NCBI GenBank assembly: GCA_019321725.1
Contig: CM033122.1
Coordinates: forward strand, 2,418,001-2,482,000
Direction of reading: 5' to 3'
Length of the DNA: 64,000 bases
DNA from: Paulownia fortunei
Taxonomy: Eukaryota > Streptophyta > Magnoliopsida > Lamiales > Paulowniaceae
Shown here: piece after piece, positions 35,901-49,128 of the stretch
Position numbering within the stretch: the first letter of the stretch is position 1
Layout of the letters: each line of letters opens with the position of its first letter
Position numbers and translations under genes: made by a program
Notes under the pieces: generated by a model
What the model saw: the letters and a program-made list of their open reading frames with translations, nothing else
Databases searched by the model: none
Told to the model about the DNA's origin: nothing

Positions 35901-38900
35901 CATGCAGATATCTGCATGTATGTGGGGTGTATTTCGTTTAGAATTTACATGTTTATGCGTGCATATATATGTGCAACATGTAGATGTTACACACAATTTT
36001 CTTTTTTGTTTTCTCCCCTTCTCTTATATGTCAGCAAATTTGGTTGCGACAAACAGGGATGATGATTGCAGTAATTTGGTGATTGTTTCAGGTTCTTACT
36101 AAGAAAATTGGCCGTGGAATGCATGAGTGGGCTGCCAAAATTGATGAGTATGCACGTGGTATGGTGGGTCCTCCAGGATCAACTCTATTTGAGGAGCTTG
36201 GATTGTACTATATTGGCCCAGTAGATGGACACAACATTGAAGACCTTGTGTGTGTTTTGCATGAAGTGGCATCATTGAACTCAATGGGTCCTGTTCTGGT
36301 TCATGTCATAACAAAGGAAGATTACGAAGTAGAAGATAACCAGATGAGTAAAATTTCTGGTGAACATCATGAAGGTTTCCTGCATTTCTGGTTACTTTAG
36401 TGGTTTAGTTTCTGTCATCAATATGTGCTTGGAATGGGAATCTCATCATAGTTCCTTGGAAGAAAAAGAGAGAAGATTTCTCTTGTTTTGCCATGGTTGA
36501 GCTTTTATAAGCTTACTCTTGTTTTTCCACGGTTGAGCATTTATAAACTTACTCTTGTTTTGCCACGGTTGAGGTTTTACAAGCAAACAATTAGGGGTGA
36601 CAACTAATGCACACACTACAATGTCCTAGGCATTGTTGCGTAAAGTTACTTTACAATGGAGATACTAGTAATAAGCAGCCCAAATCAGGAATGTGGAGTG
36701 CTCTTCATCTTCATAAAATGTAGCAGTAGTTCTTGCACTATATACAAACACTCAAGAAACAAAAATTTACGTTGTTCTGTGAAAATTCACTGCTTCTTGT
36801 TTTTGTTAATTGCATGCACAAGATAGTTCATATACTTATGTAGCAGTAGTTCTTCATAAAATTTACGTTGTTCTGTGAAAATTCACTGCTTCTTGTTTTT
36901 GTTAATTGCATGCACAAGATAGTTCATATACTTAAGCCAGCTGCAGTAAGGATGATTTCCTTTTTCCTTTTAAGGATAAATCTCTCCTATTAAATATTGT
37001 GTTCACGGGGTAGTAAATTTATACCCAGCCATGCATAATATTTTCTAAATAATTTAATAAAGTAGTCCAGGGCTTTGCTTTGAAATTCTTTAGAAGTAAA
37101 AATATGACTCAAAGTGAAATGTCAGGATATTTAGAGGGCTTCATTAACAGCCTAATGCTTGCTAATAATATTGTGAAGAACCATGACACCAACAAAAACA
37201 AATGGATGATAACAAAACATAAAAAGAATACTTTCAGGTGTTGGTGGTGACCATGTAGTAAATTTCTTGAGTCAATTACTCTTCGGCGGTAGATATTACT
37301 GTGCTGCATTTCTTATCTATACGTCAATGTGTTTCTCTTTCAATGATGTTGGCAAGCAGGTTCCTTCAACGAATCATTGAACTGCAATTCTAGACCTCAA
37401 ACATATAGTGACCACTTTGTGGAGGCTTTGATCACAGAGTCAGAGAGAGATGAAGATATCGTAGTGGTTCATGCAGGGATGGGAATGGAGCCATCATTTC
37501 AATTATTGAAAGATAAATTGCTAGACAAGTTTTTTCATGTTGGCATGGCTGAGCAGCATGCAGTTACATTCTCAGCTGGTTTGTCGTGTGGGGGATTGAA
37601 GCCTTTCTGTATAATCCCGTCAGCATTCCTCGAGAGAGCATACGATCAGGTTTCATTTCTTCATCTCTCTCGCTTTCCCATCCCTCATATTCTCTCTCTG
37701 TTAAAGATAGACCCCATATCTAGGATATAAAGCGGTTTGTGTGTATGTATACAGGAACATTGAACAGTTCAATTTTTTTTTAGAATTTTTGATAACACAT
37801 ATTATAACCCTAATTAATAACTATCCAAAAAGGAGGCATAATCGGATTTTATCAGTTTTTAAGTAATATGTCTTGAATATAACATCAAATTTCCTTTTTA
37901 ATCTCAAACTCTTTTTTGTCTTAGTAATTCTTTGAATACTTCAAATTTTTAAGTGAATCGATTTCATATAAAATTAGATTTTGAGAGTTTCCAATCATAT
38001 GTCATGGGCATATAGAGGACTTCGTACGCGAGAGTTATGGTCATTTAAAGCTTACTATTCTGCATAGCTGTGGATTCATAATATTTGCTCTAATTTTCTC
38101 ACCAATTATCCTATTCCTATTATAATTCTAGGGGAAAGAAAGATGAATTTATAGTAGAAACGAAAAAAAATATGATAAGGTTAATTACAATAGCTTTGAT
38201 GCTAAACAAAAAAGAATTAATGTTAACATAACCAAAATCATTAAATTTTATTAAAAGTTAGAGTAAAAATCATTTCGATACCTGAGTTTTGTCATTAATA
38301 TCACTGTATCACGTAAGTTTTTATGATGCTCTAATTGATACTCAACTTTTTCCATAAATATCAAATTAGTGCATATTGTAGGTGCTCTAATATAAATAAA
38401 AATTAAGTAACAATAAACAACTATATTAAAAAATATAAATATTCATAGTTAATTAATAGAATGAAAATACTCCTAGCTGGAAATGTAACTTTGAAATTAG
38501 AATTTATGGTATGAGATTTTAATTTAACTTTTAAAAGTTGAGATGAAAGAATAGAAGGAATAAGAGAAATATTTGTGTTGCCTTCATTGATTTTTTTGCT
38601 CTTGCTTTATTTTAATTAGGCCTAATCAATAAATGAAAAGTCAAAAAACAGTTCTAAAACAAGAGAAAATACTACAAAAATGGTTGATTTTTTTATTATA
38701 TATCTTTGTTGGAGAAGTAACGGAGAGAAAGGGATGTGGACAAGAGGAATAAGTGCGTGGATGGACAAGATTGGACTTTATATATTGTTGAATTAATAAG
38801 TGTACTTCTGAAATGGTTCAGGTTTGTTAATTAATTAAGTATGACACTTTTACGGTTTATTTTTCTACTTTCTCTTGATTAACTATGAGAATTGCATTAA

Positions 38901-41900
38901 ATGAGAAAATTGAGTTTCATTACGAACAATAATATTTATCAGTGCATAGCATGCGAAATTACTCGATTTGATCATATATAATGCATTGGAAGCATTGTAC
39001 ATAGTAATATCTTTCAAAAACTTTATTTAGACTAATTTATAGTAAAAAATTTAATAAATCTTACTTGGTTTTGTTCATTTGTCCTTCTCAGTAATTAGCT
39101 TCATGTGCATACTTAGTATTAATTCGATGTCTGCAAATCTTTTGAATTTTTTTAGTACTATATTTATTTGAATGGTGTATGTGAATAAATATTACGTTAT
39201 ATCGTTTTATTATATAGGTTGCGTGAAAATTTGAACTTTCAAAGTTATAAATAATTTTTCTTATTAAAAATCTCTTCATCATAAAATAGCTATATTTAAG
39301 TTATTAACATAGTAATTTTAGTTCAGTAATCAGTTTTTATGGAATTAATATTATCTTAGTTTACAATTTAGTTTAGATTATTTCTAATTAATTTTAATAA
39401 TTTAGTGGAGTTACCTCTTTTAAGTAATGAATTATTACTAAAAGAGTGACTGCGAAAATATAATCTCGATAATTGATTATTTAAAAAAATAAAGACTACA
39501 AAAAGAGAAAATGCAAGTTTGAAATTTTTTCTACAATTTTTTATTTATTTTACATTTGCAAATTAATCATACATGAAAAAATGAATTTTCAAATTGATTG
39601 TGAAATATTTTTCATAAATACTGATTAATCACAATTGGTTACTTTACAATTTCTTTTGAAAAACAATTTCTTTTTCAAATAATCTTTTCAAAAGAAAACA
39701 ATCTGGGCCATCAAGTAAATTTAACGATTTTAAACTGTATACTAATAATTTTGAAAAGTTATGACAAAAATTATTCCATATAAGATGATTTACGAGTGTA
39801 GTAAACTTATGTAAGCAAAAACACAAAACAACTTTATTTAGGTTAAGCACAAACCTCTTCTATAGTAGTTTTATTTCTTTTGAGTTTAAAAAAATAACCG
39901 TTATTAAAATTTAAAATATTTTTAAGTTCATATTTACAAGAGAACTAGTATTCTTTCAAAATTATGACAATTTCTTAAAAAAAAATTATGAAATAGATCT
40001 TCACAATAAATATAGATATCAATCCCCTTAATTCTACACTTATATTTAAGCAAAAATGTATTCTTAGTCTTGTAACTTGATATATTTTTAATTTTAGTCC
40101 TTTAAAATGTAGCCCTGTCAATTTACATATAGCATTTCTCAAATATTGAAAAATATATTCCAAAATTTACTGGAAAATTTAAATTTGGACCAAAAATAGC
40201 ACATGTCCAGAACAGGACACCTGAGTTTGGGGATTTTTCTGGAATGGAGATAAAATTGGTGATGTGGACTCATCTAAAATCTCCTTCCAAAATCAACTTT
40301 AGTCATTTTTCCTCAAAAGCAATGAAAATGTAGAAGAAATTGAGCTGAAAACATATTATATGTAAATTTTCAGTATGATGTTAATATGTGTAACATTTTT
40401 ATCCTTATTAGATTATGTTAAATAAATTAATTTATTTCATTAGATAATTTAAATATCGAGTTAATTATTGAATATCGGCCAACACTATTGTATAATAGAA
40501 TGCGATATATATGGTATATTTTTAATCATCTAAGTCTTAATAAGGACTTAAAAATATTTACTACTAAAATATAAAATAAATTAATTTATTTATTTTATCA
40601 GATTTCAATATTATTGCCTATCATACGAAGAACACTTAAATAACATGTATAAAATGAATCAAATTAAAAATATAATTATTTTTATTAAATTTAGAGAAAA
40701 AAAAAAACTTGATTGAAGCGGTTCGATCCAAGTTAAGTCTCAATCTGGAAATTTCTTAATTAATTATACATTTCAATGAAGGATATTTCTTCCACTGCCA
40801 ATTATTCTCCATTTTCAATGTTTTTGAGGAAAAATGTGTGAAGGTTGATTTGAAAAGAATTTTTTGTATTTTTTCTTAAAAAAACAACCAGTAGGAAGTC
40901 CACATTAGCAATTGTTCATTTATTTCAGAAAAATCCCCAAATTCATTGCAATGATTTTAGCGAGGTCGTATATTTTATTACACTTATTGTTTCAAATAAA
41001 TCATTAATGATAAAAGGACATTTATTTGGAATATGGCTAGAGCTTTGTTGAAAATTTGATTGGAATCAAAAACCAAATTACAATAGTAATAAGAATAAAG
41101 TTAAAAAGTGAAAAAATATTTTCGCTATATTTTATTATTAAATTTTTCTATTTTGGTCATAATCTTTTACAGCACACACACATATTTTTTTACTAGTATA
41201 TTTAAATATGCAAAGTTATTTTTAGTATCCACTAAAAATGGTGTATGACTGTAAATACAAATGGATATTGAGATGTTTAGGTTTAAAATAATGTATTTGC
41301 TGATTCATATATTAATGATGGTCCAATGAGTGACATAAGTTTGTTGGCATTATTGAGTTACCTCCAGAAATGTGTATATATGCATGTTCGATGTGATATC
41401 AAGAAACCTGAACTGACCAAAACTTTATGACGGTAAATCTTAGTTTTCCCCCTTAAACTTGATAATGACTTTTAAAATTTTGACATGATTGCAGTTCTCA
41501 AGCCATAAATATTAGAATGCCATCAATTAACCCTTAGTATCATGCAGATCCTTATCTGCTTCTTTCTTTGCTCATTAGAAATCAGAACATAATTATGGCT
41601 GATAGATGAAAGATGAAATTTTCAAAGTACAGTTTCCTGATGCATTTTTCTTCCTCCTAACCTTATTAGGTAGTTCATGATGTGGATCGGCAGAAGATTC
41701 CTGTACGTTTTGTAATTACCAGTGCAGGATTGGTGGGGTCTGATGGCGCAACACATTCTGGAGCATTTGATATAACATTTATGTCATGTTTGCCGAACAT
41801 GATTGTGATGGCACCATCTGATGAGCTTGAGCTTGCTCGTATGGTGACGACTGCTGTCCATATTGATGACAGGCCAGTTTGTTTTCGCTATCCTAGAGGT

Positions 41901-44251
41901 GCCATTGCTATGATGAACCCTAAATCATATGTTGGAGAACCGATTGAGGTAATATTGCATGCACCTGGCAAGCTGCTTGACATGTTCTGCTTATGCATAC
42001 TGATGGTAGGCGATCTAGTATTCAGAATATGAGGACCTAATACAGATGTAACCATTTTGTTCTGCAACAAATTAATTGGTAACATCCGTAAGCTCATCAA
42101 CAACAGGAATTTTATCATTTTTTGTTTCGTTAACAGAAGTGTTCTTTAAAACTTAATATGTTCTTCTTGTGACTTCAGTATTGAAATTGTAACATTAATG
42201 AGATAGTCCATATATCTTTGCCAAAAGGACTGGAGGCAGGGTATTCAGGTTTTGTCTTTATTTTTTTACGCCAATTTGCTTTTCAAGTTCTCCAAGCTGA
42301 ATTGCTCCCATAAATTAGCTGTATTACACCACTCTATGCTAACTATATTTGTCTTAATCTTGTAGTTAGCATTCTAAGGTTTTACCTTTTGCCTATCACC
42401 TCTTACTTGCCTCAGTTTATAAAAGTTTTCATGATTCAGTTATACGTCTTTTATGAACTGTTTTATATCCTGTACTTCCTATGTCCTTAATTATAAGCCA
42501 TGGGGCAGGTTGGTAAAGGGAGAATACTTGTAGAGGGTAAAGATATTGCTCTGCTGGGCTTTGGTTCCATGGTACAAAATTGTCTTAGAGCACATTCACT
42601 TCTTGCAAAGCTCGGTATTGATGTTACTGTTGCTGATGCAAGATTTTGCAAGCCACTTGATATAAAGTTAGTGAGGATGTTATGCAAGAACCACAAATTC
42701 CTGATTACAGTTGAGGAAGGCTCTATTGGAGGATTTGGAGCACATGTTGCTCAATTCATTTCTCTTGACGGGCTGCTTGATGCTGGAATTAAGGTAACTC
42801 TTTGACTTATTTTATACTTTTGATGAATTTAGTTTATTTTCTTTTATTTTCTAATTCAACTTTTATGTGGAAATGCTTCTAGAAAAGTTTTATATTGCTT
42901 TAATAAACCTTCCATGCTTGTGATAGTAGTATATTCTAAGAGTTGGAAGTTTTCTTAGGGCTAATTCATTGATGGGATTTTAGGCAAGAAACGAAAATTC
43001 TAAGTTGCAAGATTTCAAATAATGGAATTATGATGTGGAACTTTGTTATGTTGATAAAATTTTATATCTGTATGCTTATTATAGAAAAGAACTATAGGCA
43101 ATGCTTGGTATTATTTTGAGGGAATGTTTTCATTCCCCACGATGAAACCGAACATTATAAAAGCCTTTTGAGGTTTAATGCTCCCAAAATACATCTCCCT
43201 CTTCCTCCAAAATATTTTGAAAAAGTCCTAATCATTACTATATATATTTATATGACACACATTTGTCTATATTTCTTTATACATATTTCAAACATTACAG
43301 CAATAAAAAATATATGTATTTACATCTTTCAATTATTATCTTAATGTAAATATCAATAATTTCACTAATATAATTATATACAATTAATATAAAAGCTTGA
43401 TGTGACATTATTAACCGGACAAAATCTTATATGACATGACATCTATAGTAGAAACATAAATGAAACCAAATGCACTTTTCTCTGAAATTACATAACATTA
43501 ACTATTTCCAAGACAAAACCAAATATATTTTCATTCTCCACACATTCCTTGGTATAATTCTGCAAAATGCATTTCACCAAAATATTTACCCCAAAATGAC
43601 TCCAACATAGCATAGCTTTGAAGATTTTGGAATACCTTAAAAATTTTCTCCATCTATTATCCTTAAAGTTTCCCACTGGAAAAACAACAAATTTGATTTT
43701 TTCTTGTTTCCACATTTTGAGAGTTTTGTTCTCAACCGTCTGAAGAATATACTGGCAGAGTTAAAATGTTTCATTTTTTTAAAGACGCATGCCGACTGTA
43801 AGTTCACAAATGCCTTTTTTCTTTTCTTCTTACTCCTTTTTCTTGAGTTATGCCCCCTTTTCTTTTCGAATTTTAAGAGGTTTGTGCCTATTTTTTTCTT
43901 TAGAAATCTGCTAACCTTAATGCAGTTTTGAATCACTAACATATCACGGTCTGTGTTCAGTGCTTAACTTCCACTTTGGAGTAGAAATATCTTTCATCTG
44001 CCTGCTTGATTGATGTGAACACATTCATTAGTTTTCTTGATGCCAAACTTCCATACCTATTAAATCCATTCTTCTGTGCCTTGCTCAATTTCTTTTTCCA
44101 GTGGCGCCCCATCACTCTACCTGACAACTACATCGAGGGTGCACCGCCCCAAGATCAACTTGCTCTTGCTGGGCTAACAGGCAATCACATTGCTGCAACA
44201 GCATTGAATCTGCTTGGTCGCACTCGTGATGCTCTTCTCTTAATGCGCTAG
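32918..44251 (+). CDS. 1-deoxy-D-xylulose-5-phosphate synthase-like protein, type III (DXS3-like)
   Basis: Homologue of plastidial DXS, the first enzyme of the MEP isoprenoid pathway (pyruvate plus glyceraldehyde-3-phosphate to DXP, using thiamine diphosphate). Ten exons: 32918–33085, 34103–34222, 34323–34487, 34826–34970, 35120–35388, 36092–36374, 37360–37649, 41670–41948, 42509–42793 and 44102–44251; all junctions keep frame, giving 717 aa. Residues 1–~60 resemble a transit peptide. Conserved DXS parts are His134 in TVAIHHVF, His190 in [21 protein letters not shown], Glu448 in [26 protein letters not shown] and ALAGLTG near the end. However the cofactor motif GDG…NDN reads SNE (219–221) and NDS (247–249), so both usual Mg2+ ligands (Asp, Asn) are replaced. 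DXP synthase activity is therefore doubtful. Intron 7 is 4.0 kb and contains an inverted-repeat element. Confidence 0.93.
34614..34651 (+). other. Potential G-quadruplex in intron 3 of the DXS-like gene
   Basis: Four guanine runs of at least four bases (34614–34617, 34622–34628, 34640–34644, 34647–34651) lie on the sense strand, followed by a (GA)n tract. This is a striking exception to the AT-rich introns around it. Folding is predicted from base pattern only. Confidence 0.5.
36481..36588 (+). repeat. 36-bp tandem repeat, three copies, in DXS-like intron 6
   Basis: TCTTGTTTTGCCATGGTTGA or a variant starts at 36481, 36517 and 36553, an exact 36-bp period; units differ at a few positions and the third diverges at its end. 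Intronic, no coding role visible. Confidence 0.85.
36721..36934 (+). repeat. Tandem duplication (about 120 and 94 bp) in DXS-like intron 6
   Basis: Both copies begin TAGCAGTAGTTCTT (36721 and 36841) and end with the same ~75-bp stretch, through AATTGCATGCACAAGATAG and TCATATACTTA. The second copy lacks about 27 bp after TTCTT. The shared part is practically identical, so the duplication is recent. Confidence 0.85.
40226..40948. mobile_element. Inverted-repeat element in DXS-like intron 7
   Basis: The left arm (about 40226–40345: TGAGTTTGGGGATTTTTCTG, then GTGGACT, ATTTTTCCTCAAAAGC) is the imperfect reverse complement of the right arm (about 40788–40948: GTTTTTGAGGAAAAATG, then AGTCCACATT, AGAAAAATCCCCAAATTCA). 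The arms are roughly 120–160 bp with an AT-rich centre, the structure of a MULE-like or other foldback MITE. No transposase and no clear target-site duplication were seen; flanks such as TTTAGTCCTTTAAAATG suggest the element may extend left to about 40050. Confidence 0.55.
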
Positions 44252-46104
44252 TATCTGATTCCCGTACTGATTGTAACATAGAATGGATTAAGGCAACATA
44301 AACGGAGGAAGAAATGCTGGTTCTTTGTGCAGTGGCAAAAAAAAGAAACTTTGAAGAGCTAATCTAAGCAGGTTAACTTCTCACATCTGTTGCTTTTGTA
44401 CATGTTAAACATATTATTTGAGTGTAAACACATGCGTCTGAGGGCAGGCTTTGTGCCTGTACATATGTTTGTGTTGGTTAAACAGATAGCTTTCGACGGA
44501 ACCTCCTTACTGTAAAGGATGTAAACAGAAAATATTATTTCATTTTTGAAGGTTGGCACTTGTCTTCTTCGTGGTTTCAACGCAGAGGGATGTTGTAATG
44601 TTTCTGAAGAAGCAGCTTCAGCAGTTCGTATATGGAAGAAAAATCTGTTGTGACATAATGTGTATATTCTATTTATTTCAGATTTGAGGCAGCTTTTCAG
44701 TTATATTATGAAATCAGAAGAATTCTTGATTATGAAATAAAGTGTTAGTATTTCATATTGTCACATGCAAGATATTGTCCCTGTCTAGAATCTGTACTGA
44801 AAATACATACTAGCACATCTCTTTTCTCTTTTATATTATTTGTTAATTGGTACCCAAAATGAAGTTGATTTAAATTTTCAACTAGAAATAATATTTAGAA
44901 AGCAAGATAGGGAAGATAAAAGATTCTTTAATTGTTGCATTTAGACTTAAGGATTTGAATTTTGAATATAAATATTTTGAGTTAAAGATTTTAAAAGTTG
45001 AGTTTTAATTTTATAATAATAATTGAAGAATTAACTTATAATGGGTGTTAAAGGATCAAGATTTGTTGAAATTTTTAACTATCAAAAATCTAAAAAGTAC
45101 ATTTGCCTAGAAAGAAACATTCTTAGGATATAATCTGAAACTTATCGTACCCATAATTCGAATTTTTTAGCAAAATATTTATATACACACACAGATGTAC
45201 ACATGCTTCTTCAGACGTGAAGCAGCTTTCAGTTAAATTATGGTACCATAAGATCTTCATATTACGATAGAAATCAGCAACTACCACGTGGGGGCTTCCT
45301 GATGCAAGATTTCAGCCTAATATCTTTTTCTTTTTTTTTTTTAATTAGTGTACATATAAACTTGATTTTTTTTATTTTTGCTTTCGTGTCGTGTGAATCT
45401 ATTAAATATAATATTCCATTATAATGTCTATCAATAATTAGTTAAATATAATTTATAGTCAAGTAAAAAAAGTAGTCAATATAGAAAATAATTTAATATG
45501 AATACTATCAAATGTATTGAGATTCGAATCCAAAAATATCATGTATTTCAAAAAAAATCTAATTTTAAAATTTGTACGTAAAATAAAAATTATCAATCAT
45601 TATTGACTTGAGTAAAATCATCGTTTTAAATAAAATTAAGAAAGAAAAGAAATCTCATATACTTAAAAAAAATTCTAATCAAGTAGGCATTATCAACCTT
45701 TCTTAATTTGAGTGAAATCATTTTTTATAAATAAAATTAAGAAAAATTGAAGATTAATGAAAATCAATAAATGCAAAAATATGTTAAGAAACTTCTCATG
45801 GTTTCCCGTACAGCAAACGATAAATCGTCAAGAAATTGGATCATTCATAATTTATTGGAATAATGTCATCCATAAGTAGCATATATGAATATATTTGGTT
45901 CAGAATATAATTGTAAGCTCAAAAATGGGTCGATTTAATTTAATATGTAGTGAGTAGGATGTTGACCAGTCAAATTCAATTCACCTGGAAAAGACAGTGA
46001 CACTTAGTTGACGCGTTTGTACGTATGGGAAATATTTGTTTGTTTGTTTTTTGTGTGTACATATATGCATACACATGCATTGATAAAAGACGAACATAAG
46101 GCTG

Positions 46105-46127
46105 CCGGTGGCGGTGGCGGTGGCGGC
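46105..46127 (+). repeat. (GGTGGC)n minisatellite
   Basis: About four GGTGGC-type units, GC-rich within AT-rich DNA. Translation gives poly-Gly on + and poly-Pro on - in short frames, but no flanking protein family was recognised. Confidence 0.8.
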
Positions 46128-46512
46128 ACGCGGCTCCACCCACTGATTAAGGAGGAGCTGTCAATTATCGGTATCAATGTAGCCAAAACACCAAACGCGG
46201 TGTCTTGAGTAAATCTCAAAGTAATATGGATCACGTGTGGAACCACTTATGAGCCCACCATAAAAAAAAAAAAAAAAAACAACCACCAAAAACAAAAAAC
46301 ATTGGTGGGTTGGAAAATTTGCTCATCTTTTGTCACTAGTAATTAAGTTGGTTGGACTTTGGTTTGCTAGTTTATTCATGCATCCAATCACTTTAATCCC
46401 AATTCCCAAACAGGGCTAACACTTGTTTGGTACACGAATTTTGATGGGGAAAGAAAAAGAAAATGTTAGGAAGAATCATTTCAAACATTATTTTCATAAT
46501 TCAAGTGCTCGC

Positions 46513-46805
46513 GTTGGTTTAATTGATCGGATTGGTTCATCAATTTGAGGGATGAAATAAAATTTGATTATATATTTTTATAATATTATATAAAATAATA
46601 ATATAATAAATTAATTATTATATAATATATTTCAAAAATAAATAACCAACAATAAAAATATTAAGTTTAAATTTTTCAGAAAATTAAAAATATATATAAA
46701 AAAATCAATTTAATTGATTTTGACGGTTGAATCAAAAATTCGATTATCTAAAACTAATCGGATTGGATCGGATTTCGATTGAACCGGCTGGTTCAATCGA
46801 AATCT
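46513..46805 (+). mobile_element. MITE-like element, copy C
   Basis: Same family and orientation as copy B at 21968–22290. It shares the core ATATAAAATAATAATATAAT plus AAATTAATTATTAT, then AAATAACCAAC, and ends rich in GATCGGAT / CGATTGAACC words. The start (TTGATCGGATTGGTTC) and end (GAACCGGCTGGTTCAATC) carry complementary GGTTC/GAACC words. Boundaries approximate. Confidence 0.5.
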
Positions 46806-49100
46806 AAAAACAATTGAGGGAAAATATCATACAATTGAGAAAAAAACTTGTTTTTCTTATTAAAAGGAGATGAAAAATGAGAGAAAAAAAGTCTATTAGG
46901 TCCTCCCTTCTTCTCCAATACATCCATCACTTCCCTCCTCACCCAATGTGAACAAACTTGAGATTTTTTTTATTTCTTTGATTTCCTTATCCTTATCCTA
47001 ACATTTTCCTTTCCTAACCAAACAAATCCTAAATGTATTTGTGTGATGGATTATTCTTAGAATTGTGATTGTTCATGGTTCCATCCTAGAACTCTATTTT
47101 TTTTTAATAATTAATTATTTTTACAACTTAACAAATGGCTGCCAGCTGGCCTTTTATAAGTAAGGATAAATCAAAGACATAACATTAAACATTTTAATGA
47201 ATGTTACAATGAACACTAGAGCTTGACCAACATGCATTCATCTAATGATATAACCAAGAGATTAACATGCCTCCACGGCTCCACCTACTACTAATTATTA
47301 TTTGTATCAATTAACTGGAACCAAACACATACATTGTACCAAATTTAACTTCCAACAAAATGTGCCCACTCTATCCCTTTCAATATTTTTTTAGTCGAAT
47401 CCGTCGTATTGGATTTATTTAGTGTAGTTTACATGTGATTTGTAAGTTATTGCATTAATCTAAGGATTTACCTAATTTGCACTCTAAGAACATTAGCTGC
47501 TACAAGTTCTCCATCGTTAAAAATAAAATAAAACAATATCCTTACTATTATAAAATGAATGTTTCATTTGCTACAATACGAATTAAAACTATTTAAATGT
47601 TAGACTCACTCATAATATTGATATTTTTGACAATTTTGATATAAAGTTTTAAATTTTATTAGCCATTATCTCATTTTATGTTATTTATTTATTTTTTATT
47701 AAATTAGTTAAAAAAATTAGAGAGTAGTGAATAAGTGCACGCCTTTCAGGATATTACAGACTAATATGCTTGATTTTTTTTTAAGTGAAGAAATTAAATT
47801 TATCAGTATATTTGAATATCAATTAATAATAAGTTCACAATCATCAATTAATAATTTACAATAATTAACTATAATCAAAAATTAATTTACAATGATTAAA
47901 TTATTAACAAAATTTATTATTTAAATAGATAAATACACAATGATTCAAACGCACCACCTTAAAGTCTTGGGATCTCAACTTTGTGATTAAACCTTTGATC
48001 TAATAATATACTTGGATTATTTAGACTCAAAAAAAGGAACCATAAAATAAAAAATTTAATAAAACCGCTTTAAATTCCACAAATATTTGCCAATTATATG
48101 GTAATATTTTAGGGAGTAAACCAACACCCAAAACAAATTACTTTTGGAAGTAAACTACAAGATATGTACTTCCATTAAACAAAAAATGAATGCAATAGAT
48201 ATAATTGGGTGAATTTAAATAATTAATATTTACAATAACAAATATTTTTTATTATTATTATTTTAAAATAAATTGATAAAAAGGGGAAAGAGTTAGCGTA
48301 TGAAACATAGCATTTTCGAAATATTTATCCATTAACGAATTCATTATGAAATTGGGAAGTGAATCTTATTTAATGATCTGATGTGACGTCGTTTGGTATC
48401 TCCAATAATAGCGATGTTGAAAATTAAACTGAGGAAGGACAGTGTGCCGGTGATTGGTGAGGGTTTGGAACAATGCTTTTGGATCAAATATAGTAAATTC
48501 CAAATGAGCCCTCAGCCGCCAAGCGCCAGCAGTGACAAAGAAGGGAAAAGTTAAAACTCCGATCAAGTCCTCGTATTTTTGTGAAATATTGCAAATTTAG
48601 CATTACTTAGGATGCGTTTTGCAAATTAGGGAAACATTCAACTACTGTTATCTTTTTCCTTTTTATTTCTTTTTAAATTGAATACATTTTTTGATTAAAA
48701 TTTTTTAGCAGTGCAGCAATTTTTCGAATGTGTTGATAGTCTCCTTTCGTCATAAATTATTTTAATTGAAACATAACTCTAGCTCAAAAAATGAGTCTAT
48801 GAACATAATTAATTTCATTTATAAATATTAAGTTTCTTAAACGTACATGCATCATAACTAGTAATTTAGACTATATATTTAAATTAATTAAAAAAAATCA
48901 CAACGAAAATTGTTAAATTTCCACTCATTCTTGTAACTACAACAAATCATCTTAGATTTTTCAAAACCTAAACCATTGATTTTTAAAACTTTTTTTTTTA
49001 AATTTTATATCACTTAAAGAAATAATGTAACATTATTAATTTTTAACAGAATTGTATATAATTTTTTTAAAAATATGTATAGAGTCAAAATAAATATAAA

Positions 49101-49128
49101 ATTAGTATTACCCGTGCCAGAGCACGGG
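49101..49128 (-). mobile_element. Possible Helitron 3' terminus
   Basis: CCCGTGC–CAGA–GCACGGG (49111–49128) forms a perfect 7-bp GC-rich stem with a 4-nt loop. On the minus strand it is followed by TAATA and CTAAT, which fits the Helitron 3'-end pattern of hairpin plus CTRRT, though the spacing is short. The other end was not located, so this is tentative. Confidence 0.35.

Noticed and set aside
46004..46246. Open frame on - encoding a Pro-rich run.
   Set aside because: The proline run is simply the (GGTGGC)n repeat; the rest matches no family and there are no splice partners.
48366..48566. 66-codon open frame on -.
   Set aside because: The patch is less AT-rich, but the translation matches no family and has no splice context.
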